This document shows, one piece after another, positions 16,071 through 23,079 of a stretch of 36,423 nucleotides of DNA. The position numbers were made by a program, and so were the translations under genes. Within the stretch, counting starts at the first letter, position 1. Each line of letters starts with the position of its first letter. The notes beneath the pieces are model-generated. The model did no database searches. It was given only the letters and a program-made list of their open reading frames with translations, and had not been told where the DNA came from. The DNA is from Patescibacteria group bacterium (GTDB taxonomy: Bacteria > Patescibacteriota > Microgenomatia > UBA1400 > PJMF01), in the NCBI GenBank assembly GCA_018830045.1, contig JAHJTF010000031.1:1-36423 (forward strand). Direction: 5' to 3'.

Positions 16071-16786
16071 AATTAAACAAAAACGTACATCGAGGAATAA
16101 TGCTACAAATATTGGCAGATATTTCATCAAATTCATTACTCGCCAATAACCTAGGCTTCAAAGGCGGAACAGCCTGTTATTTTGTACATGGACTGGATAG
16201 ATTTTCAGTAAATTTAGACTTTGATATCTTAGATCAAAAAAAAGAGGAGCTTATCCGAAAACAATTAATAAAACTGCTTAAACAATATGGAGAAATAAAA
16301 ACAAGAACCAGCATAAAACTAAAATATTCAGACGAGCATCAAGCGCTTAAGATAGACCTCTCATCGAAACATGATATAAATGAGATAAATACCTATAAAA
16401 TTCTAGAAATTGCCTCGAGAATACCAATAAAAGTATTACAAAAAGAAGACATTTTTGCACACAAATTGGTAGCCCTAACAGATAGAAATTGTGCAAAAAG
16501 TAAGAACCCCGTGTTAGCCAATAGAGACTTGTATGATATTTACTTTTTCTTTAAACACGACTGGAAATTCAATCAAAATATTATCCGCACATGCGCTCAC
16601 AAGTCAACGCCTGAGTATTTGCAATATGCATCTGATTTTATCGAAAAGTACGTCAACGAATCAAATATTTTAGATAGATTAGGTGAATTAGTAGATGATG
16701 AAAAAAGGAGGTGGGTAAAAAAGAATTTAAAAAACAAAGTATTAACACAACTCGCAATACAAATTAAACTTTTAAGTTCTCCTTAA
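16067..16786 (+). CDS. AbiEii-type toxin with altered catalytic motif
   Basis: The 239-residue AbiEii homologue has FKGGTACYFV (G33-G34) and a late NRDLYDIYFFF block. The central motif reads RFSVNLDFD: residue 49 is Asn where the two other toxins here have Asp (SEDLDFD and SVDLDFN). The codon is plainly AAT. In this superfamily the first Asp of DxD binds the catalytic metal, so this toxin may be weakened or inactive; the shifted D51-F-D53 might partly compensate. The gene overlaps its antitoxin by four bases. It is otherwise full length with no frameshift, and the C-terminal RRWVKKNLKNKVL matches its paralogue. Confidence 0.85.
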   Translation: MKLNKNVHRGIMLQILADISSNSLLANNLGFKGGTACYFVHGLDRFSVNLDFDILDQKKEELIRKQLIKLLKQYGEIKTRTSIKLKYSDEHQALKIDLSSKHDINEINTYKILEIASRIPIKVLQKEDIFAHKLVALTDRNCAKSKNPVLANRDLYDIYFFFKHDWKFNQNIIRTCAHKSTPEYLQYASDFIEKYVNESNILDRLGELVDDEKRRWVKKNLKNKVLTQLAIQIKLLSSP

Positions 16787-16803
16787 TTAGAGATCGGTCT
16801 GCC

Positions 16804-16873
16804 AGCTTCCACGATCATTGAAAATCATACAATTTTTGTATAATTCTCAAAGGCCGCCAAACTAAAAATAAAA
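16804..16873 (+). repeat. Truncated repeat copy C
   Basis: Seventy bases match the right-hand part of copies A and B (from agcttccacgatcattgaaaa onward) with about four differences. The inverted repeat ATACAA-TTT-TTGTAT is retained. The copy lies 18 bases after the AbiEii stop and 89 bases from the 3' end of the orphan AbiEi. The intervening bases hold a Lys-rich open reading without a recognised product. Confidence 0.8.
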
Positions 16874-16962
16874 GCTTATTCTCAAAAAATCAAAAACACC
16901 TACCAAAAAAATCAGCATTACCTTAAAAACACTGGCGGCGGGACAATAATCGGATTAGAAGG

Positions 16963-17565
16963 TTACGCCCTGCTTGCTAACTCCAACTCCAATTCTTGTA
17001 TTTTTTTTAACATACTTTTCTTCTCATATAGTCTCGCAATCTTTCTTAATTTTTTCATATTCACTCGCTCCAATCCATCCACATTTAGTCGAGGATACAG
17101 ATACCAAATATCGGCTATCGCTCGCTCCAGGCTCGCTATTCTCACCCCATTCTCTTGTTCAACTCCCAACTCACTCAACAATATCTTTGACTTTATTTGT
17201 TTATACACAAAATTCAAACCCCTCACCCTCCTGGTTGCCGATCTCTTGGCCACTGAAAATATTTCATCATAATACTGGAATATCACGCCGCACTTTTTCA
17301 ACACCGTAAACAGCGAAATATAGGAATTAGGAACCAGTTTGTTGGCAATTGCAAACAATAGCTTGGGATCATCTCGCAAATCTTGTTGGGAATACGGCTT
17401 TGTTGCATACAAACCTCTGGCAATCGCGAATATTTGTTTCTTTCGCACATAATATTTGATTAGCTCATAAAGCTTTTGCTCATCGTCATATCCCCATAAC
17501 ACCGCCAAATCCTGCGCTGTAAATATTTGTCTTTCCATTTGCTCGATCAAAACTAGTTTATTCAT
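16963..17565 (-). CDS. Orphan AbiEi-type antitoxin
   Basis: The 200-residue AbiEi homologue has a winged-helix N-terminus (FTAQDLAVLWGYDDEQKLYE, then FAIARGLYATKP), the NSYISLFTVLKKCGVIFQYY block and SLERAIADIWYL. No AbiEii gene lies downstream: after the stop come about 90 bases and then repeat copy C and the oppositely oriented toxin gene. The partner was probably lost. The antitoxin still has a strong TTGACA promoter and a palindromic operator, so it may survive as a regulator or as an anti-toxin acting on neighbouring or incoming AbiEii toxins. Functional cross-talk is speculation. Confidence 0.83.
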   Translation of the reverse strand: MNKLVLIEQMERQIFTAQDLAVLWGYDDEQKLYELIKYYVRKKQIFAIARGLYATKPYSQQDLRDDPKLLFAIANKLVPNSYISLFTVLKKCGVIFQYYDEIFSVAKRSATRRVRGLNFVYKQIKSKILLSELGVEQENGVRIASLERAIADIWYLYPRLNVDGLERVNMKKLRKIARLYEKKSMLKKIQELELELASRA

Positions 17566-17570
17566 ATTAC

Positions 17571-17608
17571 TGGTAGTAATACTACCACTATTTGTAATAG
17601 AATGTCAA
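17571..17608 (-). promoter_or_regulatory. Promoter and palindromic operator of the orphan AbiEi
   Basis: On the minus strand the -35 is TTGACA (17603-17608), the spacer is 18 bases and the -10 is TAGTAT (17579-17584). The palindrome TGGTAGT (17571-17577), AAT, ACTACCA (17581-17587) covers the -10 and the predicted transcription start. The ATG begins at 17565, giving a leader of about seven bases. Confidence 0.7.
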
Positions 17609-17745
17609 TAATTTGTACTTAAGCCAATCTTTAATCCGCATATTAATTAAGGTTAATTTACACTTCTGGTAAGCATCAACTGGTACTATCTAATTCAATG
17701 ACGCAAAATGTAGTTTTCCAGCTCTAAAAACTTTTATCCTATCTC

Positions 17746-17940
17746 TTGAAGAAAGCACTATTCTTTAACGAGCTTCGCATTCGTGGCCAACAAGAAGTCC
17801 GCATCTTTTATACCTTTTACAATTGCCTCGAAAAAGGATTGACTCAACTACAACTAGCAGAAAAAATTGGCACCAAACAATTAACTAGCTCCACCATCAA
17901 CTTCAACCCTAGTGAGAGCAGGGCTCCGAGCTCACCATAA
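17746..17940 (+). pseudogene. HigBA-like wreck fused to a LamG C-terminal tail
   Basis: The 64-codon frame (from a TTG, not a credible start) is chimeric. FFNELRIRGQQEVRIFYTFY resembles the core of HigB/RelE-type toxins (ELR...yRifYff). GLTQLQLAEKIGTKQ resembles the first helices of a HigA/Xre antitoxin (LTQ.eLAekiG). The last part, STINFNPSESRAPSSP and stop, resembles the LamG tail SAINFGPETSAP-stop. The order suggests internal deletion between HigB and HigA, then fusion to a surface-gene scrap. A functional product is unlikely. The 180 bases upstream show no gene. Confidence 0.55.
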
Positions 17941-17963
17941 AATATCTCTCAAAATGCCTATTC

Positions 17964-18005
17964 CACTTTTGATGCAAACTCATCACTTTTGATGAGATCT
18001 CATCA
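17964..18005. promoter_or_regulatory. Direct repeat plus 16-bp perfect palindrome, operator-like
   Basis: CACTTTTGATG occurs at 17964-17974 and again at 17984-17994, exactly 20 bases apart. The second copy runs into the perfect palindrome TGATGAGATCTCATCA (17990-18005). The cluster lies directly upstream of the serine hydrolase promoter and just after the HigBA-like wreck. It may be an old HigA site or a live operator. Confidence 0.5.
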
Positions 18006-18016
18006 ACTTTCCCATC

Positions 18017-18044
18017 TCGACGTAAATTAAATCACAGCTATACT
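18017..18044 (+). promoter_or_regulatory. Leaderless promoter of the serine hydrolase gene
   Basis: The -10 is TATACT (18039-18044), with a weak -35, TCGACG (18017-18022), at 16-base spacing. The ATG is at 18052, seven bases after the -10, so the transcript is essentially leaderless. Confidence 0.55.
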
Positions 18045-18051
18045 TAAACTC

Positions 18052-19119
18052 ATGAAGCTACTCTCACGGACACCAACCCGGCCACCAACACGACCGCCCG
18101 CCCGGCTAATGATAGCTGGCATAATTTTACTCATGATTAGCTCAAGCCTTTCACTGGCTGGCGGCTTTATTTTTGGCCGCGACCTCGCTCGCCACTCTTT
18201 CGTAGATTCTCAAGAAATCCGTGAAACGGGTTACAAATTTATCAGCCCTCTACTTGAGTGCGAATCTTATTTTGAAGAAAATCCTAGCTTAACAACTGAA
18301 ATTAATGAGGCGCTTATAAAAAAAATTGAACAGCTCAAGCAAGATCCTAAACTGGAAAACATCGGTGTTTATTACCGCGACCTTAATAATGGCCCCATCC
18401 TCAACCTCCACAATGACATTAAATTTGCTGTTGCTAGTTTATTCAAAGTCCCACTCCTGATGAGCGCGTACAAGTACGCCCAAACCCATCCTGATTTCTT
18501 AACTAACACCATTACCTATAAAGGACAATATGACCACACCAGAGACCCCGAAGCAACACCCGAACAAACTCTTATGACAAACACTACCTATACTATTAAT
18601 GAACTCTTGCAGAGAATGATCGTTCATTCAGATAATATTTCCAAAGATATGCTCAAAGATGTTTTAGCAAAACTTGACCCCGAGCTTCACTCCAGCACTC
18701 TCAAAACCATAGGCCTGTTAGATAATCTCCAAAACATTAATCTCAACGAATCTGCCATTAGCGTAAAAGATTACGCCACAGTCTTTCGTATTCTTTATAA
18801 TGCTTCGTACTTAAATCACGACATGTCAGAGAAAGCCTTGTCTTTGCTCAGCCAAACTAACTTTGAGGCAGGCATCGCTCATCCCATCCCACAGCAAATA
18901 GCTGTAGCGCATAAATTTGGCTACCGCAATCTAGCGAATAATGCTAATAATGGACAACAACTCCATGACTGCGGGATTGTTTATCTTCCCAAATCACCCT
19001 ATTTACTTTGTGTAATGACACGCGGTCAAGACCTCGACACTCTATCTAAAGCAATCCAAGATATCTCACAAGTAATCTGGCAGTTGCTAACTCAATCATC
19101 TTCGCCTACAGCCATTTAA
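18052..19119 (+). CDS. Exported beta-lactamase-fold serine hydrolase
   Basis: The 355-residue protein has a basic Pro/Arg-rich start, then a membrane segment (~20-42), so it is a signal-anchored or secreted enzyme. The penicillin-interacting motifs are in order: S129-L-F-K132 (SxxK), S193-D-N195 (SDN) and H287-K-F-G290 in the place of KTG. The spacing fits the class A beta-lactamase/PBP-like fold (Beta-lactamase2 family). I see no clear ExxLN motif for the deacylating Glu, so a D,D-peptidase-like or penicillin-binding role on cell wall precursors is as likely as true lactamase activity. The next gene, a prepilin, starts shortly downstream from its own promoter. Confidence 0.8.
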   Translation: MKLLSRTPTRPPTRPPARLMIAGIILLMISSSLSLAGGFIFGRDLARHSFVDSQEIRETGYKFISPLLECESYFEENPSLTTEINEALIKKIEQLKQDPKLENIGVYYRDLNNGPILNLHNDIKFAVASLFKVPLLMSAYKYAQTHPDFLTNTITYKGQYDHTRDPEATPEQTLMTNTTYTINELLQRMIVHSDNISKDMLKDVLAKLDPELHSSTLKTIGLLDNLQNINLNESAISVKDYATVFRILYNASYLNHDMSEKALSLLSQTNFEAGIAHPIPQQIAVAHKFGYRNLANNANNGQQLHDCGIVYLPKSPYLLCVMTRGQDLDTLSKAIQDISQVIWQLLTQSSSPTAI

Positions 19120-19136
19120 CTTAATGAATTTAATTA

Positions 19137-19165
19137 GAGACAAAACTTTTGTTTTTAACTATAAT
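19137..19165 (+). promoter_or_regulatory. Promoter of the first prepilin gene
   Basis: The -10 is a perfect TATAAT (19160-19165), with GAGACA (19137-19142) as -35 and a 17-base spacer. The internal ATG at 19175 follows nine bases later. The promoter lies inside the longer frame that begins at 19124, which argues for the 19175 start. Confidence 0.6.
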
Positions 19166-19174
19166 TCAACTATC

Positions 19175-19876
19175 ATGCTTCAGCTGAATAAAAAATCTCC
19201 TTCTTCCTCCGGTCTTACCATGATTGAGCTGTTGGTAGTTTTGGCCATTATTGGTGTTTTAATATTGATTTTTTTCATGGCTCTGGGTTCACCTATTAAT
19301 CGAGCCAAAGACGCCCGCTCAAAAAAACATCTCTTCGATCTTAAAGTCGCTTTTGAAGAATATTACAATGACAACTACTGCTACCCACCAGCCGAGTGGT
19401 TTGACACTACTGATGATTGTGAGAGTGAACAGTTTTCCCCCTATATTAACCGAATTAAGTGCGATCCTAAAACTAACTTACCTTACTTCATTGAGTATGA
19501 TGCGACTGGTTGCGAGTGGTTTAAGGTCTACACCAATCTTTACTATCCAGACGAAGAACTTTGCAACCGATATGGTACTGGACTAGGAGATTTTAATTAT
19601 GGAGTTTCTGCCACCAACACCCAGGTGGCTGTCAACTGTGCAGTGGCTTCACCCTCGCCTTCAGCTAGCCCCTCGCCGCCAGGTTCGGCATCTCCTTCAC
19701 CCTCGCCCTCAGCTAGCCCCAGTCCTTCACCCTCCCCCGAAGGTGATTATTATTGCCAAGCCATTGGCAACTGCACCTGGTACAATGCCACTACCTGGAC
19801 CTGTACCCCTAACTATACCACCACCAACTGCAACGGCGAATGCGCCTGGCGCACGAGTGCTTGTATTCTTGATTAA
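19175..19876 (+). CDS. Type IV prepilin-like protein with Ser-Pro linker
   Basis: The 233-residue protein from ATG 19175 has a prepilin leader ending G13 before LTMIELLVVLAIIGVL. Glu sits at position +5 of the mature chain, so PilD-type cleavage and N-methylation are expected. After the hydrophobic helix comes a pilin-like domain (KHLFDLKVAFEEYYNDNYCYPP). A Ser/Pro/Ala linker follows (~159-189, SPSPSASPSP units), then a Cys-rich 40-residue end with NCTWYNATTW and several N-x-S/T sequons. Low-complexity Ser-Pro regions are classic targets of pilin O-glycosylation, and two PglL-like membrane proteins are encoded nearby. The upstream ATG at 19124 would add 17 polar residues and bury the promoter, so it is not preferred. 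Confidence 0.82.
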   Translation: MLQLNKKSPSSSGLTMIELLVVLAIIGVLILIFFMALGSPINRAKDARSKKHLFDLKVAFEEYYNDNYCYPPAEWFDTTDDCESEQFSPYINRIKCDPKTNLPYFIEYDATGCEWFKVYTNLYYPDEELCNRYGTGLGDFNYGVSATNTQVAVNCAVASPSPSASPSPPGSASPSPSPSASPSPSPSPEGDYYCQAIGNCTWYNATTWTCTPNYTTTNCNGECAWRTSACILD

Positions 19877-19938
19877 TAAATTTGATTAATCCGTATCTAA
19901 TAACTAATCAAACTATCCCAAAATATCTCAAGATCGCA

Positions 19939-19967
19939 TTGACTTCATTAACCAAAACACCTATAAA
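19939..19967 (+). promoter_or_regulatory. Leaderless promoter of the first Wzy/PglL-like gene
   Basis: TTGACT (19939-19944), a 17-base spacer and TATAAA (19962-19967) are followed by exactly six bases before the ATG at 19974. An inverted repeat TTTGATTA (19880-19887) and TAATCAAA (19904-19911) lies upstream; it lacks a T-tract and may be a weak terminator of the pilin gene. Confidence 0.7.
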
Positions 19968-19973
19968 TTAAGT

Positions 19974-21995
19974 ATGAATAAAAAATATATCGCCTCTGTC
20001 CTATTATTAATTACGCCACTGGTTTTTGCTCCTTTTACCCTAAGCTTTTTTTCAACTAATAAACAAACCTTTGTGATTTTAATGGCTTTAGTTTTATTAG
20101 TGCTGACTGCAGTTTCACACCTAACCACCAAAAAACATCACCATCAATCATCGTTCTTTGTCTTAGCTTTAGGTCTATTTTGGGCCATTATGGGGCTAGA
20201 TATTTTACTTACTCGTGAGGCCCGAGTGGAAGGTCTGGTCGGCAAGGGAGCTTTATTGCTAACTTTACCCGTAATTACTTATCTCCTAGCTACAGCCAAA
20301 AAATCACTTAAAAGTTTATCCTGGGCACTCATGGGCTTAATCGCCGCCGGCACTATGCTGGCATTACACGGCATTCTCCAGCTAGTAGTATTAGCAGAAA
20401 TAACAACACTTCCCACCTGGATGAGGGATATCTCTTTTACTCCAGCTGGCTCCCCGCTGATACTTATGACTACCATAGTATTTACGCTAATTGCCACCAT
20501 AACCTGGGCTATTAAAGAAAAAGGTCTTACTAAAAAAACCAGCCTCTTTACTGCGGCCGGCATTCAGCTTGCGGCCCTAGTGGCTTTCAGCTTTATGCTA
20601 GCTCAAAAAGAGATCATAATTCAGCTTTTACCTTTACGAGCTAGCTGGTCACTCACTCTTGATGCACTCAAAAGTGCCCGTGAGTTGCTTTTCGGGATTG
20701 GTTTGGCTAACTTCCCCGCACTATTTACTCAATCCAAGCCTGTCTTTTTGACCCAAACTGATCTTTGGACAACCATCTTCCAAACTGCCTCCAATGAAGC
20801 TCTCCAACTCCTAGCTACGGTTGGGGTCTTGGGCTTTGGCGCTTTTGTCTTACTAATTGTGGCTACTATCAAAGCCAGCTTTGGCTTAGAGAACACTCCG
20901 CTTGCTTTGACGCTACGCCTAACTACATATGCAATCATTTTGAGCTTTTTCTTACTCCCAGCCAATATCATCACGTACACCCTCTTCTTTACTCTAGCTG
21001 GGTTAATTGCAGCTCACAGCTCTTTTCAAACTAAAAAAGAGATCGCTCTGCCAGGATACGCCAGCATTGTGTCAGCTGTAGCTCTAGGAACAATCGTAAT
21101 TGTTTCCGGCTACTTTACTTACCGCGTTTATGCAGGGGAAGTCTTTATGCGCCAAGCGCAACTTGCTTTTACTGCAAATGACGCTCAGGGTGTATACACC
21201 GCCCATATTAATGCCGTCAAGATCATGCCGCAAATGACTGATTATCGCATCTCTTTTTCACAAATTAACCTAACTTTAGCGTCATCGCTGTCTCAAAGTC
21301 AGAGTGTTAATACAGAAACCGGCAAAGCTCCAGAGTTGACTGATCAACAGCGCGAACAAATCTCTTCCCTAATACAACGTGCTATTGAGCAGGGTCAAAT
21401 AGCAGCCCAATTGCGCCCCAACCTCTATTCTACCTGGCAAAACCTAGGTGGAATTTATCGCAATCTCATCAATATTGCTCAGGGTGCAGAAGATTTTGCT
21501 ATCCAATACCTAGGGCAAGCCATTGCTAAAGATCCAGCTAACCCACTGCTACGAGTTGAGTATGGTGGGTTATTTTATCAGCTGTCTCAGTTAGTTGAAG
21601 ATAAAGAAACCCAAGTAAACTTACTTGATCAAGCCATCCAGCAGTTCCAAACTGCAGTTCGGCTCCGACCCAATTACGCCAATGGCCAGTACAACCTAGC
21701 TAATGCCCTGGACAAAAAGGGTAGCTACCGTTTAGCTTATCAAGCTATGACCCAAGTTTTAGCTAATATTGAGCCTGATTCCGATGATTATGAGCGAGCC
21801 CAACAAGAACTCCTGCTTCTTGAACAAAAACTGCCTAAGACTCCTCAACAACAAGCTGGTAGTCAAGCTCAAGAACAACCAGGTCAATATGACCTCCAAC
21901 AACCAGCTCCTCTACCCAAGCCTCTTCCTGGCGGACCAATTGAGCTACCTCAGGAATCACAACAGTTAGAACCCACTCCGCAACCCACAGAGTAA
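19974..21995 (+). CDS. O-antigen ligase/PglL-like polytopic membrane protein with TPR domain
   Basis: The 673-residue protein has about 10-12 hydrophobic segments in residues 1-390. A periplasmic-type loop (LFGIGLANFPALFTQSKP) is placed like the Wzy_C loop of O-antigen ligases and pilin oligosaccharyltransferases. The C-terminal third (~400-620) is TPR-like (AIAKDPANPLLRVEYGGLFY, then AVRLRPNYANGQYNLANALD). It ends in a Pro/Gln-rich tail. It is paralogous to 23200-25116 (same layout and TPR sequences). It lies between two prepilin genes. Established family activity is transfer or polymerisation of lipid-linked sugars; pilin glycosylation is inferred from neighbours. Confidence 0.8.
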   Translation: MNKKYIASVLLLITPLVFAPFTLSFFSTNKQTFVILMALVLLVLTAVSHLTTKKHHHQSSFFVLALGLFWAIMGLDILLTREARVEGLVGKGALLLTLPVITYLLATAKKSLKSLSWALMGLIAAGTMLALHGILQLVVLAEITTLPTWMRDISFTPAGSPLILMTTIVFTLIATITWAIKEKGLTKKTSLFTAAGIQLAALVAFSFMLAQKEIIIQLLPLRASWSLTLDALKSARELLFGIGLANFPALFTQSKPVFLTQTDLWTTIFQTASNEALQLLATVGVLGFGAFVLLIVATIKASFGLENTPLALTLRLTTYAIILSFFLLPANIITYTLFFTLAGLIAAHSSFQTKKEIALPGYASIVSAVALGTIVIVSGYFTYRVYAGEVFMRQAQLAFTANDAQGVYTAHINAVKIMPQMTDYRISFSQINLTLASSLSQSQSVNTETGKAPELTDQQREQISSLIQRAIEQGQIAAQLRPNLYSTWQNLGGIYRNLINIAQGAEDFAIQYLGQAIAKDPANPLLRVEYGGLFYQLSQLVEDKETQVNLLDQAIQQFQTAVRLRPNYANGQYNLANALDKKGSYRLAYQAMTQVLANIEPDSDDYERAQQELLLLEQKLPKTPQQQAGSQAQEQPGQYDLQQPAPLPKPLPGGPIELPQESQQLEPTPQPTE

Positions 21996-22025
21996 GTGAT
22001 AAAGCAAGTGGCATGGAGCAAGTGA

Positions 22026-22031
22026 TATGAT
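22026..22031 (+). promoter_or_regulatory. Extended -10 promoter of the second prepilin gene
   Basis: TATGAT is preceded by TGA, giving an extended -10 (TGN). The ATG at 22038 is exactly six bases downstream. GGAGG at 22032-22036 is only one base from the ATG, too close to act as a normal Shine-Dalgarno site. Confidence 0.6.
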
Positions 22032-22037
22032 GGAGGT

Positions 22038-22526
22038 ATGACTAAATATACTGTCCCCATCCAACAAGCTGGCTTTACTTTAGTCGAACTTTTAGTAGTC
22101 ATCTTTATCATCGGCATCTTAGCTGCCCTCTTAGTTACCAACCTTGCCGGAATTAGAAGTAGGGCCGAAGATTCTCAAGCTAAAGCTGATTTGGGAGAAC
22201 TCAAAAAAGCCCTGCGCATTTACTACAACGACTATCAAGCTTATCCAAGCGACAGCAGTGGTGCCATTATTGGTTGTGGAGCCAGCGGCACTACAATTTG
22301 CAGCGATAGTTTCTCCAACGGCTCAGATACAGTTTATATGAAAGATTTGCCAGAAAATATGAGTTATTACTCAGATGGCGATGAAGAGTTTTTGGCCGTA
22401 ATTGAATTAAACAACGCTTCTGACCAAGATATCTCTAAAAGCCAGGCTGCCTGTAGCCCTGACTCACGCATTTATTATACTGATGGTCCAATTGGTGCCA
22501 CAGAGTATGTCGTGTGCACAGATTAA
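22038..22526 (+). CDS. Type IV prepilin-like protein
   Basis: The 162-residue protein has leader MTKYTVPIQQAG, then FTLVELLVVIFIIGILAALL. Cleavage is expected after G12, with Glu at mature position +5. The downstream helix (RAEDSQAKADLGELKKALRI) and YYNDYQAYP are standard for minor pilins or pseudopilins in this group. A Cys-containing C-terminal domain (CGASGTTICSD, CSPDSRIYY, CTD) could form disulfides outside the cell. The gene lies 42 bases after the Wzy/PglL-like gene and is tail-to-tail with the next prepilin, with stop codons two bases apart. Confidence 0.85.
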   Translation: MTKYTVPIQQAGFTLVELLVVIFIIGILAALLVTNLAGIRSRAEDSQAKADLGELKKALRIYYNDYQAYPSDSSGAIIGCGASGTTICSDSFSNGSDTVYMKDLPENMSYYSDGDEEFLAVIELNNASDQDISKSQAACSPDSRIYYTDGPIGATEYVVCTD

Positions 22527-22536
22527 CGCTAATCTG
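22519..22536. terminator. Inverted repeat spanning both stop codons of convergent prepilin genes
   Basis: CAGATTA (22519-22525), a four-base loop and TAATCTG (22530-22536) form a perfect 7-bp hairpin that contains or touches both stop codons. No T-run follows on either strand, so it would be a weak bidirectional terminator at best. Confidence 0.35.
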
Positions 22537-23044
22537 CAGTAATAACTCTATCCGCAGTAATAGTGATGTTAGAACTCGAAACACCATAGTTACAATTAGA
22601 ATCACCACAACTAATGCCGTAATTAGCTGGACTATCGGCCAAAACAGGCACTTGATGATCTAAGTCATTCTCTAACCGCGCATAAAACTGATAAAATATC
22701 CCATCTGATTCATAGTAGTAATTTAAATAATCTTTTGGATCACTGGGTATTTCTACCATATAAGTAGTATTGCTCTCATCTACCCACGCATCTCCCCAGG
22801 AACAAGTATCCCCATCGGCACAGCCATTAATCTCGTAGCTAACTGAACTAATTGGATACTGGCCTTTATCATTATAATAAGCTTCAAGTGAGCTGCTAAT
22901 CTGCTTCAGGTCGTTTTTGCGCTGGGTGTCTCTAGCTTTAATCTGAGAACTTTTGTAGCTTCCAATCGCTAAAGCTGCTAAAACGCCAATAATTGCCATC
23001 ACCACAGTAATTTCTATTAGAGTAAAGCCAGCATTTCTTTTCAT
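22529..23044 (-). CDS. Type IV prepilin-like protein
   Basis: The 171-residue protein has a short leader MKRNAG, then FTLIEITVVMAIIGVLAALA with Glu at +5, and the helix KARDTQRKNDLKQISSSLEA followed by YYNDKGQYP. Four Cys residues in pairs (CADGDTC, CGDSNC) suggest disulfides. It is leftward, unlike the other two prepilins, and is transcribed from its own leaderless promoter. Sequence differs enough from the 22038 protein that this is an old paralogue rather than a recent duplication. It probably works as a pilin or minor pilin of the same apparatus; no assembly ATPase or PilC gene is in the window. Confidence 0.85.
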   Translation of the reverse strand: MKRNAGFTLIEITVVMAIIGVLAALAIGSYKSSQIKARDTQRKNDLKQISSSLEAYYNDKGQYPISSVSYEINGCADGDTCSWGDAWVDESNTTYMVEIPSDPKDYLNYYYESDGIFYQFYARLENDLDHQVPVLADSPANYGISCGDSNCNYGVSSSNITITADRVITAD

Positions 23045-23050
23045 ATCTTT

Positions 23051-23079
23051 ATCATAGACTAAAACACATGGCTCAGCAA
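23051..23079 (-). promoter_or_regulatory. Leaderless promoter of the leftward prepilin gene
   Basis: On the minus strand the -35 is TTGCTG (23074-23079), the spacer is 17 bases and the -10 is TATGAT (23051-23056). Six bases separate it from the ATG at 23044. Confidence 0.55.

Noticed and set aside
12278..16873. Integron-like cassette array (TA genes separated by repeats)
   Set aside because: No integrase gene is present, and the repeats lack attC features (RYYYAAC/GTTRRRY ends). They translate as decayed LamG tails instead.
19124..19174. Longer start of the first prepilin at 19124
   Set aside because: It would add 17 residues ahead of a normal leader, and its codons contain a good -10 box for the 19175 start.
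19650..19740. Microsatellite or CRISPR-like repeat in the Ser-Pro stretch
   Set aside because: It is an in-frame low-complexity linker of the prepilin, with no spacer structure.
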